A stretch of DNA of 64,000 nt from Nitrospira sp. (lineage in GTDB: Bacteria > Nitrospirota > Nitrospiria > Nitrospirales > Nitrospiraceae). Shown piece by piece: positions 25,480 through 35,207 of the stretch. Location of the stretch: assembly GCA_024998595.1 (NCBI GenBank), contig JACOEK010000003.1:310001-374000 (forward strand). Direction: 5' to 3'. Within the stretch, counting starts at the first letter, position 1. Each line of letters begins with the position of its first letter. The translations under genes and the position numbers were made by a program. Under the pieces are notes generated by a model. The model saw only the letters and a list, made by a program, of their open reading frames with translations, ran no database searches and was not told the origin of the DNA.

Positions 25480-25983
25480 TTATGACGGACTCTTACCTGT
25501 TCGCGCCTTCACCCGCTTCGTAGGCAACGGAACCGTCAAGACCGGACAACCGGCAGTTCGTACAACTTTCTCTGCCGTCGTGCCGAAAAAAATCTTTTCG
25601 ACACCGCCTACCGCTCCTCCATAACTGCCCATCACCACCAGGTCAACCCCTTCCACCCGCGCGGTCCTCGCAATTTCCTCGAAAGGGGAGCCGTCGGCCA
25701 GGATCCGTTTGATCGTCACCCCTTTTGCCTCTTCCCATGCCAGTAATTGACGGGCATTCAAGCGAGCATAGTGATTCAGCCGCTTCTTCTGCTTCGCGGC
25801 TTCAGCCGTCGGCGCCAACCCGAGGCGGTTCAGCGCATCCAGACTCTTGGTGTCGACGACGTGGAGCAACAGCACCTCCGCCTGATTCGACTTCGCGAAA
25901 GACAGGGCGATCCGGAAGGCTTCTTCGGAGCAGGGCGAGAAATCCACCGGCACAAGAATTTTTGTGAATAAACAGTCGGCCAC
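25480..25983 (-). CDS. Universal stress protein
   Basis: KILVPVDFSPCSEEAFRIAL and VVMGSYGGAVGGVEKIFFGTTAEKVVRTAGCPVLTV. Confidence 0.9.
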   Translation of the reverse strand: MADCLFTKILVPVDFSPCSEEAFRIALSFAKSNQAEVLLLHVVDTKSLDALNRLGLAPTAEAAKQKKRLNHYARLNARQLLAWEEAKGVTIKRILADGSPFEEIARTARVEGVDLVVMGSYGGAVGGVEKIFFGTTAEKVVRTAGCPVLTVPLPTKRVKARTGKSPS

Positions 25984-26470
25984 CAGACCTCCACTATTCC
26001 GTACAGCTACGACATCAGCAAACCCGATGCCATCGTCAAGAACGTGTAACTTCTACGAAATCACCAAGATCCCCTGTGAATCATGCACCGTCTGGCGGAC
26101 TCGGTCGGTGCCTTCACCTGGCCGGTGGTGTCCTGCTACAGGCTTTATCTCGCCCCTGTAGCGGAACGCCACAGATTACAGAAAGCCGTTCGATTCTGGA
26201 AGAGTGGTCGGAGATGAACGCATTGTCGCTTCTAGCATAAAGGTGCGAGGCAGGTCTGTCGATTCGAGACCAAGGTGCTTGCGCACTGTGATGGCATTGC
26301 TCTTGCTCGACGAGTCTTCGAAAGGCAGGCGTCATGTCGCGCACATCGTGGCTATTGGTTGGAGCGTTGATTTTCGGCACGGCCGTCGTAGTGTACCTGA
26401 TTTTCTTCTGTCCGACGGAATGCCATTGAGCTTGGCTCTTGGAAAGATCCAGGGCCTTCATTGGATACCT

Positions 26471-27145
26471 ATGAAGACGGAAAGCATTTTTCAGATCACC
26501 ATCGCCGGGGATGGAATCGTACTCGACGGGATTCTCGGAATCCCTGAACAGCCGAAGGGTGTCATTGCCTTCGCGCATGGCAGCGGTAGCGGACGCTTCA
26601 GCCCGCGCAACCAATTCGTCGCCCGGGTCTTGGAAGCAGGCGGATTTGCGACCTTGCTCTTAGACTTGTTGACGCCTGACGAGGCAGACGATCGGAACAA
26701 AGTCTTTGACATCGATCTCCTGGCGGATCGCTTGCTTCTCGCGCAAAATTGGCTACACACGCATGCCCGCACGAGGGGACTCCGCACGGGATATTTTGGC
26801 GCCAGCACGGGAGCCGGGGCTGCTTTGCAGGCGGCGGCTCGTCAACCAAAGGCGGTGGGTGCCGTCGTATCGCGCGGCGGTCGGCCCGATCTCGCAGGCC
26901 CCTACCTTGGCGGGGTCACGGCGCCAACCCTGCTGCTCGTCGGCGGCGACGATGGCCCGGTCGTCGGCATGAACGAAGAGGCGCTCGCGCAGCTCACTTG
27001 TCCGAAACAGCTGATTATCATCCAAGGTGCCACTCATCTTTTTGAGGAACCAGGCACGCTTGAGCAAGTCGCCCAAGAATCGCTCCACTGGTTCCGTCGT
27101 TATCTCGATTGGGAACCGCACCGAGCAAAGGAGTCCCACCAATGA
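26471..27145 (+). CDS. Dienelactone hydrolase-like alpha/beta hydrolase
   Basis: GVIAFAHGSGSGRFSPRN; GYFGASTGAGAAL nucleophile elbow; C-terminal His region GATHLFEEPG; start at MKTESIF preferred over 26204. Confidence 0.85.
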   Translation: MKTESIFQITIAGDGIVLDGILGIPEQPKGVIAFAHGSGSGRFSPRNQFVARVLEAGGFATLLLDLLTPDEADDRNKVFDIDLLADRLLLAQNWLHTHARTRGLRTGYFGASTGAGAALQAAARQPKAVGAVVSRGGRPDLAGPYLGGVTAPTLLLVGGDDGPVVGMNEEALAQLTCPKQLIIIQGATHLFEEPGTLEQVAQESLHWFRRYLDWEPHRAKESHQ

Positions 27146-28005
27146 ACACGCTCCTCGCAGTCGATGGATCCGATCATTCCTACGAAGCCGTGCGGGCGCT
27201 CAAGCATCTGCGCCGTGCGGATCAGCTCACGCTTCTTCACGTCGTCGATGCACCGCGCCCGGCCTACCCCATGATGGTGCCTGAAGTCGCTCAGGAACTG
27301 TACGCGCAATTGGAGCGCAGCATGAAAGAGGACGGCCAGCAGCTATTGACGCGGATCCAATCACTCCTTCCCCTTCACAGCGGGCCGGTCACCAAACTGC
27401 TGCACGTGGGATCACCGGCGGAACATATCGTGGCTGCGGCTCAATCCTGCCATGCGGATCTGATCGTCATGGGGGCCAGAGGTCTGGGACCGGTGAAGGA
27501 ACGGCTGCTCGGCAGCGTCTCCCATCGCGTGTTGAGCATGGCCCCCTGCGCCAAATTGATTCTCCACGGGTCACTCCGAGAGTTGAGGCAGGTCCTCCTC
27601 CCTCTGCAGGGGCCGTCAGACGCCGAGGCGGCGCTACGCTTTCTCGCCAAACAGCCCTTTCACGAACCGGTCAGCGTGAATCTCCTGGCTGTACTCCCGC
27701 CCACACGTCCACCCTGGCCAGTAGACGACTCCGCCGCCGAGAAACTGGAGGCGCAAGCGCTGCGTCATGCCCGGGAATTCATCGAGGACGTGGCGGCGAC
27801 CCTTCGCACGCAGGGCTATTCAACTCGCAGCGCAAGTGTGCTGGGCACTCCACTCACCATGATTCTGCATGAGGCGGAGAAGTTAGGGGTGGATCTGATC
27901 ATGGTCGGTTCGCACGCGAGGCAGGGCGTGACGCGATTCGTCCTGGGAAGCGTCTCCCATGCCGTGCTCCATCGCGCCCCATGTCAGGTGCTGGTGTTTG
28001 AATGA
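27142..28005 (+). CDS. Tandem universal stress protein
   Basis: MNTLLAVDGSDHSYEAVRAL; VMGARGLGPVKERLLGSVSHRVLSMAPC; VGSHARQGVTRFVLGSVSHAVLHRAPCQVLV. Confidence 0.9.
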   Translation: MNTLLAVDGSDHSYEAVRALKHLRRADQLTLLHVVDAPRPAYPMMVPEVAQELYAQLERSMKEDGQQLLTRIQSLLPLHSGPVTKLLHVGSPAEHIVAAAQSCHADLIVMGARGLGPVKERLLGSVSHRVLSMAPCAKLILHGSLRELRQVLLPLQGPSDAEAALRFLAKQPFHEPVSVNLLAVLPPTRPPWPVDDSAAEKLEAQALRHAREFIEDVAATLRTQGYSTRSASVLGTPLTMILHEAEKLGVDLIMVGSHARQGVTRFVLGSVSHAVLHRAPCQVLVFE

Positions 28006-28078
28006 TCGGACGAGGCTTGAGCCGAGTAGAGTGCTTACGAGGTGAGTCACAATCAGAAGACGAAGGTCAGTAGCCTGC

Positions 28079-28134
28079 CAGGCGGTTCAGGAGGCCGTCC
28101 AGGAAGGCCGCCGGCGTCTTTGCTGAACCGCCTG
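28079..28134 (-). repeat. Dispersed hairpin element, minimal copy (D)
   Basis: Terminal inverted repeats CAGGCGGTTCAG/CTGAACCGCCTG with the right-end core GCGGCCTTCCTGGACGGCC; abuts the stop of the gene ending at 28137. Confidence 0.65.
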
Positions 28135-28136
28135 AG

Positions 28137-28544
28137 CTAGCAGGGCTGGCCGTTGAACACACAAGGCTTATATCGCGCGATATCGAACTCGATGTCTTCC
28201 TGATAGACCCGTTCGTTTCCGTTCACGCCGTCCTGATCCGGGTCGTTGAACATCGTGTGATTCCACCAATAGAAGAGTGGAAATTGCTCGGTGTAATACA
28301 CAGGATTACCGTAATTGCTTCTCGTATACTCCTGCACCAAACGTCCAGTGACATAGTCGACCTTCCCGTCTCCGTGCAATGAATAGAGCATGATGAACAT
28401 TCTCGACTCATGATCGTAAAGTTCATCGAGACGGCTGTTCAGGTCCGGCTCGATCGGGAGGGGTTCCGTGGGCCAACCGGGGGCTGGCGCAAGCAGAACG
28501 CATAGCATCAGGACCGCCATTGTGGCAATACGAAGGTTCGTCAT
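28137..28544 (-). CDS. Uncharacterized secreted protein
   Basis: Signal peptide MTNLRIATMAVLMLCVLLAPAPGWP; no family recognised. Confidence 0.65.
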   Translation of the reverse strand: MTNLRIATMAVLMLCVLLAPAPGWPTEPLPIEPDLNSRLDELYDHESRMFIMLYSLHGDGKVDYVTGRLVQEYTRSNYGNPVYYTEQFPLFYWWNHTMFNDPDQDGVNGNERVYQEDIEFDIARYKPCVFNGQPC

Positions 28545-28690
28545 AGCTGGGAAATCCGCCCGACATCTCAGCAGGATCAACGTGAAAATCATGCTATCAC
28601 TAGCCTCCAGACCGTTCAAGCGCTCACCTGACTTTTTCGCGACACTGTCACCTTGCTGATCCCATGCGGCTCCTCTTATAATCGCGCACG

Positions 28691-30034
28691 ATGTCCTCCA
28701 CCATGCCACGCGCATCACTCCATACATTAGGCTGCCGCCTGAGTCAGTCCGAGACGGCCATGCTGGGCGATAGCCTGACGCGCCAAGGCTACCAATTGGT
28801 GAACTATGGGGAAGAGACAGATCTGCTCGTCCTCAATACCTGCTCGGTGACGGAGAATGCGGAGAAAGACTGCCGCTACGCCGTCCGCAAGACCCTCCGC
28901 CACTCTCCCAACGCATTCGTGGCGGTCACCGGTTGTTATGCCCAGACGGGCGCCGCGAAACTGCAGACGGTTCCGGGCATTGATCTGATCGTCGGCACAC
29001 AGTTCAAAATGAATCTGCCGGAGTACCTCCCGGCTCCAACCCAGCTGCGAAAACAGCCGGAAGCGGAACTCCGCCATAGTAGAACCATCGATCGAGAAGA
29101 CTTCGTTCTGCCAGGCACCGCCTATTCCGACTCCACCCGGGCGCTGCTCAAGGTCCAGGACGGATGCGACTTCATGTGTAGCTTCTGTCTGATTCCTTTC
29201 GCCCGCGGGCGCGAACGCAGCCGGGTCGCCGGAGATGTCTTACGGGAAGCTCGCGAACTTGCCGCCCACGGCTACCGGGAACTCGTACTCACCGGCGTAA
29301 ACATCGGCCAATATTCTTATCAGGGCATGGACCTCGTTGACCTGCTCCAGGAGCTCGAAAACATTCCCGACGTGGTCCGGCTCAGGATTTCCTCCATCGA
29401 ACCGACTACGCTGCCTACCCGGCTTCTGCAACACATGGCCGCCTCGACGAAGCTCTGCCATTATCTGCATCTTCCGTTACAGAGCGGCGACGACGGCATT
29501 TTACAGGCCATGAACCGGCGCTATGGTCTGCGTGAATATGAAGAACTGGTCGAGCAGGCCATGGCTCTCATGCCGGATCTCGGCCTGGGAACCGATCTCA
29601 TGGTCGGCTTCCCCGGTGAGGATGAACAGGCGTTTGCGAACACCATGCGCATCGCCGGGCACCTCCCCTTCTCTTATTTCCATGTGTTCAGTTATTCGTC
29701 CAGGCCCGGCACGCCGGCGGCTCGCCTCGAACCCCAAAATCCTCCCGCCGTCATCCGGGAACGGAGCAAGGCCCTGGCGGAGCTGTCTCGAGCCAAAGCC
29801 CTGGCATTTTATCAGCAACAGATCGGACACACCGTGTCGGTGCTGTTCGAACAGGGTGAACGCGACGGATTTCGCACCGGCACAACCGCCAATTTCACCC
29901 GCGTGGCCGTTCCGGCCGAGACGGTTACCGCCGGCTCGATCCACCCTGTCACCATAACCGGCATCATGGACGGCTTGGCCTATGGTCAACTCACGTCGCG
30001 TTCCGCCGCGCCAGCCCACAGAACACTGCTATGA
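28691..30034 (+). CDS. mtaB: tRNA t6A37 methylthiotransferase MtaB
   Basis: MTTase: TLGCRLSQSETAMLGD, radical SAM CDFMCSFC, TRAM region; MtaB-like QxGCRxNQxE-type start. Confidence 0.9.
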   Translation: MSSTMPRASLHTLGCRLSQSETAMLGDSLTRQGYQLVNYGEETDLLVLNTCSVTENAEKDCRYAVRKTLRHSPNAFVAVTGCYAQTGAAKLQTVPGIDLIVGTQFKMNLPEYLPAPTQLRKQPEAELRHSRTIDREDFVLPGTAYSDSTRALLKVQDGCDFMCSFCLIPFARGRERSRVAGDVLREARELAAHGYRELVLTGVNIGQYSYQGMDLVDLLQELENIPDVVRLRISSIEPTTLPTRLLQHMAASTKLCHYLHLPLQSGDDGILQAMNRRYGLREYEELVEQAMALMPDLGLGTDLMVGFPGEDEQAFANTMRIAGHLPFSYFHVFSYSSRPGTPAARLEPQNPPAVIRERSKALAELSRAKALAFYQQQIGHTVSVLFEQGERDGFRTGTTANFTRVAVPAETVTAGSIHPVTITGIMDGLAYGQLTSRSAAPAHRTLL

Positions 30035-31389
30035 CACAACCGAACAAGCCCCATACCGTGCATATCGAAACCTTCGGCTGCCAGATGAACGAGTACGACT
30101 CTGAACTCGTCCGGACCTTGCTCCGTAACGCGGGATTTGAATTTACCGAGGATCGCGAACGCGCCGACGTGATGCTCATGAACACCTGCGCCATCCGTGA
30201 AAACGCTCACAATAAGGTCTACGGGCATCTCGCGGAGCTCAAGGCGGTGAAGGAGCAACGCCCCCTGGTCGTCGGCGTGCTGGGCTGCATGGCGCAAAAC
30301 CTCAAAGAAGAACTGACGGAGAAACAACCGCTCGTGGATGTACTAGTGGGACCAGACGGATACCGGCAATTGCCGGGCCTCCTAACCAACGCGTTGAACG
30401 CCGAAGAGCAGAGATTGACGCGCCGGGGGCTAGCCGTCGATCTGTCTGAATACGAAACCTACGACGACATTCTTCCCGAGCGCGACGACAGCTCCAATGC
30501 CTGGATCGCCATCATGCGGGGCTGCGACAATTTCTGCAGTTTCTGCGTGGTGCCCTACACGCGCGGCCGCGAGCGATCACGGGATCCCGAGGGTATCCTG
30601 CGCGAAGTGGCGGTGTCGGTGGAAGCCGGCCACCGGCAGATTACGCTGCTCGGGCAAAACGTCAATTCCTACCGATATGACGACTGGGACTTCGCCCGCC
30701 TGATTCTTGCGGTGGCCGATGTGCCGGGCGTGCAGCGGGTCCGATTTACGTCCCCGCATCCCAAAGATTTTCCCCCAGCCCTCTTGGATGCCGTGGCCGG
30801 CCATCCGAACATCTGCAAGCACATCCACCTGCCGTTGCAGTCCGGCAATGACCGTATTCTGGAACTGATGAATCGGACCTACAGCCGGAAGGAATATCTG
30901 GACCTGGCCGCCACTATCCGCCGCCGGCATCCCGGTATTGCCCTCACGACCGATATTATCTGCGGATTCTGCTCGGAAACCGAAGAGGAGTTTCTGGACA
31001 CGTATCTGGTCGTCGAGGAAGTGCAGTACCACTCTGCCTATGTGTTCAAATATTCGGAGCGGAAAAATACCATTGCGGCCAGAAAGTTCCCCGATGATGT
31101 GCCGGAAGCCGTGAAAGGTGAACGAGTCAGCCGGCTCGTGGACCTGCAACGCCCGGTGACCGCGCGCCTCAACCGGGAATTGATCGGCCAAACCCTCCCC
31201 GTCATGGTCGAAGGTGATTCAAAACGTTCTGCGGATCAATGGATGGGCCGCACCGATACCGGCATTTACGTCATTTGGAACAAGAGCGACGCTCCAGCCC
31301 AGCTTGGGAGCATCCAACCGGTCACGATCCTCGACGGAAGTGCCGCCGTGCTCATGGGCCGGCGCGAGCCCGATACTATTCTTCCGTGA
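30031..31389 (+). CDS. miaB: tRNA-2-methylthio-N6-dimethylallyladenosine synthase MiaB
   Basis: ETFGCQMNEYDSELV, RGCDNFCSFCVVPYTRGRERSR, LLGQNVNSY. Confidence 0.95.
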   Translation: MTQPNKPHTVHIETFGCQMNEYDSELVRTLLRNAGFEFTEDRERADVMLMNTCAIRENAHNKVYGHLAELKAVKEQRPLVVGVLGCMAQNLKEELTEKQPLVDVLVGPDGYRQLPGLLTNALNAEEQRLTRRGLAVDLSEYETYDDILPERDDSSNAWIAIMRGCDNFCSFCVVPYTRGRERSRDPEGILREVAVSVEAGHRQITLLGQNVNSYRYDDWDFARLILAVADVPGVQRVRFTSPHPKDFPPALLDAVAGHPNICKHIHLPLQSGNDRILELMNRTYSRKEYLDLAATIRRRHPGIALTTDIICGFCSETEEEFLDTYLVVEEVQYHSAYVFKYSERKNTIAARKFPDDVPEAVKGERVSRLVDLQRPVTARLNRELIGQTLPVMVEGDSKRSADQWMGRTDTGIYVIWNKSDAPAQLGSIQPVTILDGSAAVLMGRREPDTILP

Positions 31390-31425
31390 ATCGTCCTCAC
31401 GTCGTTCACAATCAGCTAGTGCATC

Positions 31426-31475
31426 TCGTTCTACCGCGTTGCGCGATGGGCAGTTCCCCTCGCAATGCAGAACGA
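31426..31475. other. Imperfect long hairpin in the miaB downstream spacer
   Basis: TCGTTCT-acc-GCGTTGCG...CGCAATGC-AGAACGA. Confidence 0.45.
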
Positions 31476-31866
31476 CCGTCTTTTGCAGGGCGGAGCGGAC
31501 ATTGTTGCCCAGTCCTGAACATTCCTTGCCAAAATTTAGACGCTCGCCCTCGTCAGACTGACAAAACCGAGGGACGCTCACCTCTCTTCGGTTGGCTGTA
31601 TTTTCAGTCCCTCTCCCAGGCGTACTATTCCTTCCATCTCAACGGAGCGTTTTCACTGCCTTGAAACATCAATAGGTTAGGCTGTCGCGTTCAGCGCGTG
31701 CCATCACGCCCGCCGCTCAACATCTACACACACATGACTCTGGCGGGAGCGAGAAATCCTGCTCTCCAAGTCTACGGAAACAGGGCATAGCCTTTGCTTG
31801 GACCCTTCTGGCAACCACAAACACCCAGGTTCATCAATCACCGACCGAGCCAGAGGACGTCGCACC

Positions 31867-31992
31867 ATGAAGAAAGAGATCACCCACGTAGAAGAAGCCC
31901 CTAAGGGGATCAGCCTGGAAACCATCATCGCAGTCGGAGTCTTCGGATGGATGGCTCTCGGCGTGGTGATGATGGGCCTGGGCATCTGGTAG
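31867..31992 (+). CDS. Small single-TM protein (41 aa)
   Basis: MKKEITHVEEAPKGISLETIIAVGVFGWMALGVVMMGLGIW. Confidence 0.5.
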   Translation: MKKEITHVEEAPKGISLETIIAVGVFGWMALGVVMMGLGIW

Positions 31993-32078
31993 TCCCGATC
32001 CGTCGTTTTGCGCTTTCTCCCTGAAGCCGCGCCGCCCCTGTCCTTGACCGCCTCGACCAGCCGAGAAGGAAGACCGCC

Positions 32079-33119
32079 ATGCTGATTCACGGCTCCCGCT
32101 CCTTTTTGACACAAACCCTGAATTCCGGATTCCTCGGATTGCTCCTGATGGGAGCCACGGCCGCCGGTTGCTCATCGACCGCCGCCTCCGTTCAACAGAA
32201 GGCCGCCACGCAGCCGCAAGGCTCCGTCCGGCTCGAAGAAGTCGCCGATTGGGAATTTGAAGCCTCCCATCCCAGCTCCATTGATACCGCTACCCTCGAC
32301 AGCCTGTTGCGAGCGGTCGTGATTGCGGAGGCGCAGACGGATTTATCGAATCTGCCCGTGGATGGCAGCAAGCCGATGGCAGTGTTCAGCGATGAGGACG
32401 TGCGTTATCTTGCTCCCCTGCTAGCCCAAGCGTTGTCCCAAGCGCAACCCGAATACGTGGTCGCTTTCCGGCTATCCTCATCGGCAGGGTCAGGCTCTGA
32501 ACCCACCGCGGGCACCCTTTACGTCAAGAACGACCGGTTATATCTTACGCTCACCGAGCACAACGGCTCTCTTGCGAAAGTCGAGTCGACCTTGTTCGGG
32601 AGCGGAAGACCGGCGCGTCTCGTGACCATCAATCCCGCCTCCGCCGGACAAGTCGAGCAGGCGTTGCCGGCTGCGACTCAAGGCCGGCAGCAGATGAAGT
32701 CTCTCGCGATCGACTATGCCCAGTTTGCCCAAAAGCCGGAGCGGGCCCCGATGACGGCAGCAACCGTTGCCCCGGCTTCTCAACCGGTGCAAACCATGGC
32801 CGCGCGACCTGTGGCCGCCGTCACACCGGAACCATCCGTCAAGATCCAAGCAGCCGCGCATACACCGGCCATCGAGAAGGTGGCGGCAAACCTGTCTCCT
32901 GCGGAAGACGAACGATTGAACGAGACACTTCAGGAATTACAGGACGCGCGGGACGCCATGGCCCGCAAGGATGCCAAGATCACGGCGCTGCGGAGAGATT
33001 TAGAGTCGATGCGGATGCAATTGGAAACGAAGGACAAGGAACTCCGGGCGGTGAAAAGCACTCAGCAGACGCAACCCAAACGCGAGACCCGCAATAAGGC
33101 TGAACTCACGGTCCGCTGA
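32079..33119 (+). CDS. Lipoprotein with C-terminal coiled coil
   Basis: Lipobox MGATAAGCSS, C-terminal heptad-like segment EDERLNETLQELQDARDAMARKDAKITALRRDLESMRMQLETKDKELR. Confidence 0.7.
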   Translation: MLIHGSRSFLTQTLNSGFLGLLLMGATAAGCSSTAASVQQKAATQPQGSVRLEEVADWEFEASHPSSIDTATLDSLLRAVVIAEAQTDLSNLPVDGSKPMAVFSDEDVRYLAPLLAQALSQAQPEYVVAFRLSSSAGSGSEPTAGTLYVKNDRLYLTLTEHNGSLAKVESTLFGSGRPARLVTINPASAGQVEQALPAATQGRQQMKSLAIDYAQFAQKPERAPMTAATVAPASQPVQTMAARPVAAVTPEPSVKIQAAAHTPAIEKVAANLSPAEDERLNETLQELQDARDAMARKDAKITALRRDLESMRMQLETKDKELRAVKSTQQTQPKRETRNKAELTVR

Positions 33120-33136
33120 TCGCTCGCGGACCCACC

Positions 33137-33853
33137 TCAGCCCACATCGATCAGCTCCGGCTTCAACAGCACAATCTCTCTCGAGATCGGCGGCCGGAAA
33201 TTCATCCGGCAGTAACACCCGTAAGTCACATAGGTATCCTGCAAGCAATAGAGGGCGATCTCCCTGCCCTGCCCGTCCGCCCACATTTGCGCCACCTGCG
33301 ACCCGCTCCCCGACTTACTCTCCACGTTCAAGGCCCGCGCGAGCACATCCAGCTTGACCCATCCACGATTGTCCCAGTTGCTCCAGATGGCCATCGTGTC
33401 GTAAACGGGCTCCGCGCGAAACTTAGCCAGATTGATCTCCATAGTGGGCTTCACTTGGTGGATGATTGAACGTTTCTTGATGAAGGGCAGGTCGAAATTG
33501 AGCCCGTTATGGGTAATGAACAGCGACGGACGCGACTGGGCGAGATGGCTCCAAAACGCCCGCAGGAGCGCCTGTTCGTTCGCCCCGTACCAGGAGGTGG
33601 CGCCCCTAGGTTCCAAGGTATCCGTGAACTCCAACAAACCGATGCAGACGATTTTGCTGAACGTGCCGTCGAAGGAAGACTTTTCGTAGAGTTCTTCATC
33701 CAGTCGGTGCTGCACCTGCGCTTCTCCAACGGCAAATAGATCGCCGCCGCTCTCGTCGAAGGTGGCATCTCCCGACGTGAGCTGCCGTCCGGCAAGGCGC
33801 GCCCATTCTTCCCTGGGAGCCTGCACCGTTTCGATATCCAGCACCACTTTCAT
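33137..33853 (-). CDS. PolB-like predicted 3'-5' exonuclease
   Basis: DIETV motif I, ITHNGLNFDLPFIKKRS motif II. Confidence 0.8.
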   Translation of the reverse strand: MKVVLDIETVQAPREEWARLAGRQLTSGDATFDESGGDLFAVGEAQVQHRLDEELYEKSSFDGTFSKIVCIGLLEFTDTLEPRGATSWYGANEQALLRAFWSHLAQSRPSLFITHNGLNFDLPFIKKRSIIHQVKPTMEINLAKFRAEPVYDTMAIWSNWDNRGWVKLDVLARALNVESKSGSGSQVAQMWADGQGREIALYCLQDTYVTYGCYCRMNFRPPISREIVLLKPELIDVG

Positions 33854-33859
33854 ACGCCC

Positions 33860-34252
33860 TTACACCTTCCCCTGCTGAAGCGCCGCGATAACGGGCCGGT
33901 CGGCCGGAGGAAACTCGAAGGAGGCCATTTCATGAGGGTAGACCCATCGTAGCTCCGCACAGTCCATCGCGATCGCAACACCCGCCTCGATCCGGCAGCA
34001 AAAGAAATGCAGTTCCACAACCTTCTCGGGATATTCATGTCGTACGATCTGAAACGGAGTCGGCGCGCCGATTCGAACTTGCAACTCTTCCCACAACTCC
34101 CGATGCAGACATTCCTCCAACGTTTCGCCCGTTTCTCGTTTTCCGCCGGGAAACTCCCACAATCCCCCCATGTGCGCACCGGCTTTCCGGCGCGCGATCA
34201 GATACCGTCCTTCGTGGGTGATGATTCCTGCCGCAACCTCGATCACCTGCAT
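33860..34252 (-). CDS. MutT-type NUDIX hydrolase
   Basis: NUDIX box GGKRETGETLEECLHRELWEELQV. Confidence 0.92.
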   Translation of the reverse strand: MQVIEVAAGIITHEGRYLIARRKAGAHMGGLWEFPGGKRETGETLEECLHRELWEELQVRIGAPTPFQIVRHEYPEKVVELHFFCCRIEAGVAIAMDCAELRWVYPHEMASFEFPPADRPVIAALQQGKV

Positions 34253-34336
34253 CGCAACCTTCCCGGCCTCGACTCATCGCACCATGTGCCCTTCGCGCTG
34301 TGTGATTCCTGGGTACAACGACCCGTTCGGCGATGA

Positions 34337-35056
34337 TTATTTCTCCCCGAACGGATAGGTTTTGCACAGCGGCTTCATCGGACAGAGGAGACAGTAGGGA
34401 TTTCTCGCCGTGCAGATCGTGGCGCCGAAATCCATGATCGCCTGATTGAAATCATACCCCTTGCCGCGCGGGATCAAGGTTTCAGAGAGTTCCCACAACG
34501 CATTTTTTTGCGTTTTCGGATCACCCTCGGCGATGAACACCCGGTGTAACACACGGATCACGTTCGTATCCAGAATCGGCGCATCTTCGTTGAACGCGAA
34601 TGAGCGAATCGCTCCGGCAGTGTACCGCCCGATGCCTTTGAAGGATAACAATTCTTCTGCGTCACTCGGCAATTGACCGCCATACCGGGCCACGGTCTCG
34701 CGAGCGATGCTGTGTAGTCGCTCGGGACGAATGTTGTACCCCAAGGGATACCAGGTCTGTTTGACCTCCGCCACCGGTGCATCGGCCAATTCGGCGAACG
34801 ACGGATAGCGTTCCAAAAACTCATGGTATTTCGGAATTACCCGATCCACCTGCGTCTGCTGAAGCATGACCTCAGAGACCAGGATGTGGTAGGGATCCGA
34901 CGTTTTTCGCCATGGCAGGTCGCGGCCATGCTCCTTGTACCACTTCAACAACCGGTTCTGGAATCGCTGTTTCTGCCCGCGCGCGAGCGGGATAGCGGGG
35001 GCGGAGGACTGCTTCTTCCTTCGGGGAGATTTCTGACCGCGAGACTTTATTGGCAT
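34337..35056 (-). CDS. mutY: A/G-specific adenine glycosylase (MutY-like), lacking the C-terminal NUDIX-like domain
   Basis: SEVMLQQTQVDRVIPKY, FKGIGRYTAGAIRSFAF, LDTNVIRVL, [4Fe-4S] C-x6-C-x2-C-x5-C; ends just after the cluster loop. Confidence 0.88.
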   Translation of the reverse strand: MPIKSRGQKSPRRKKQSSAPAIPLARGQKQRFQNRLLKWYKEHGRDLPWRKTSDPYHILVSEVMLQQTQVDRVIPKYHEFLERYPSFAELADAPVAEVKQTWYPLGYNIRPERLHSIARETVARYGGQLPSDAEELLSFKGIGRYTAGAIRSFAFNEDAPILDTNVIRVLHRVFIAEGDPKTQKNALWELSETLIPRGKGYDFNQAIMDFGATICTARNPYCLLCPMKPLCKTYPFGEK

Positions 35057-35129
35057 AAGGGTCCGTGAGGCGTGGCGGCATTCTAAAAGGCGGTGGGTCG
35101 AAAATCAAACCAGCCGGAAAGAACTGAAG

Positions 35130-35182
35130 AGGATCGCAGGACGGGGTCTCCCGGCGAAGCCCTCCCCGCCCTGCGATGTTTC
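35130..35182 (-). terminator. Hairpin downstream of 35208-35573
   Basis: ATCGCAGG...CCTGCGAT with GC-rich inner stem. Confidence 0.5.
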
Positions 35183-35207
35183 GTGCCGCGTGATACGGCC
35201 GATTATG

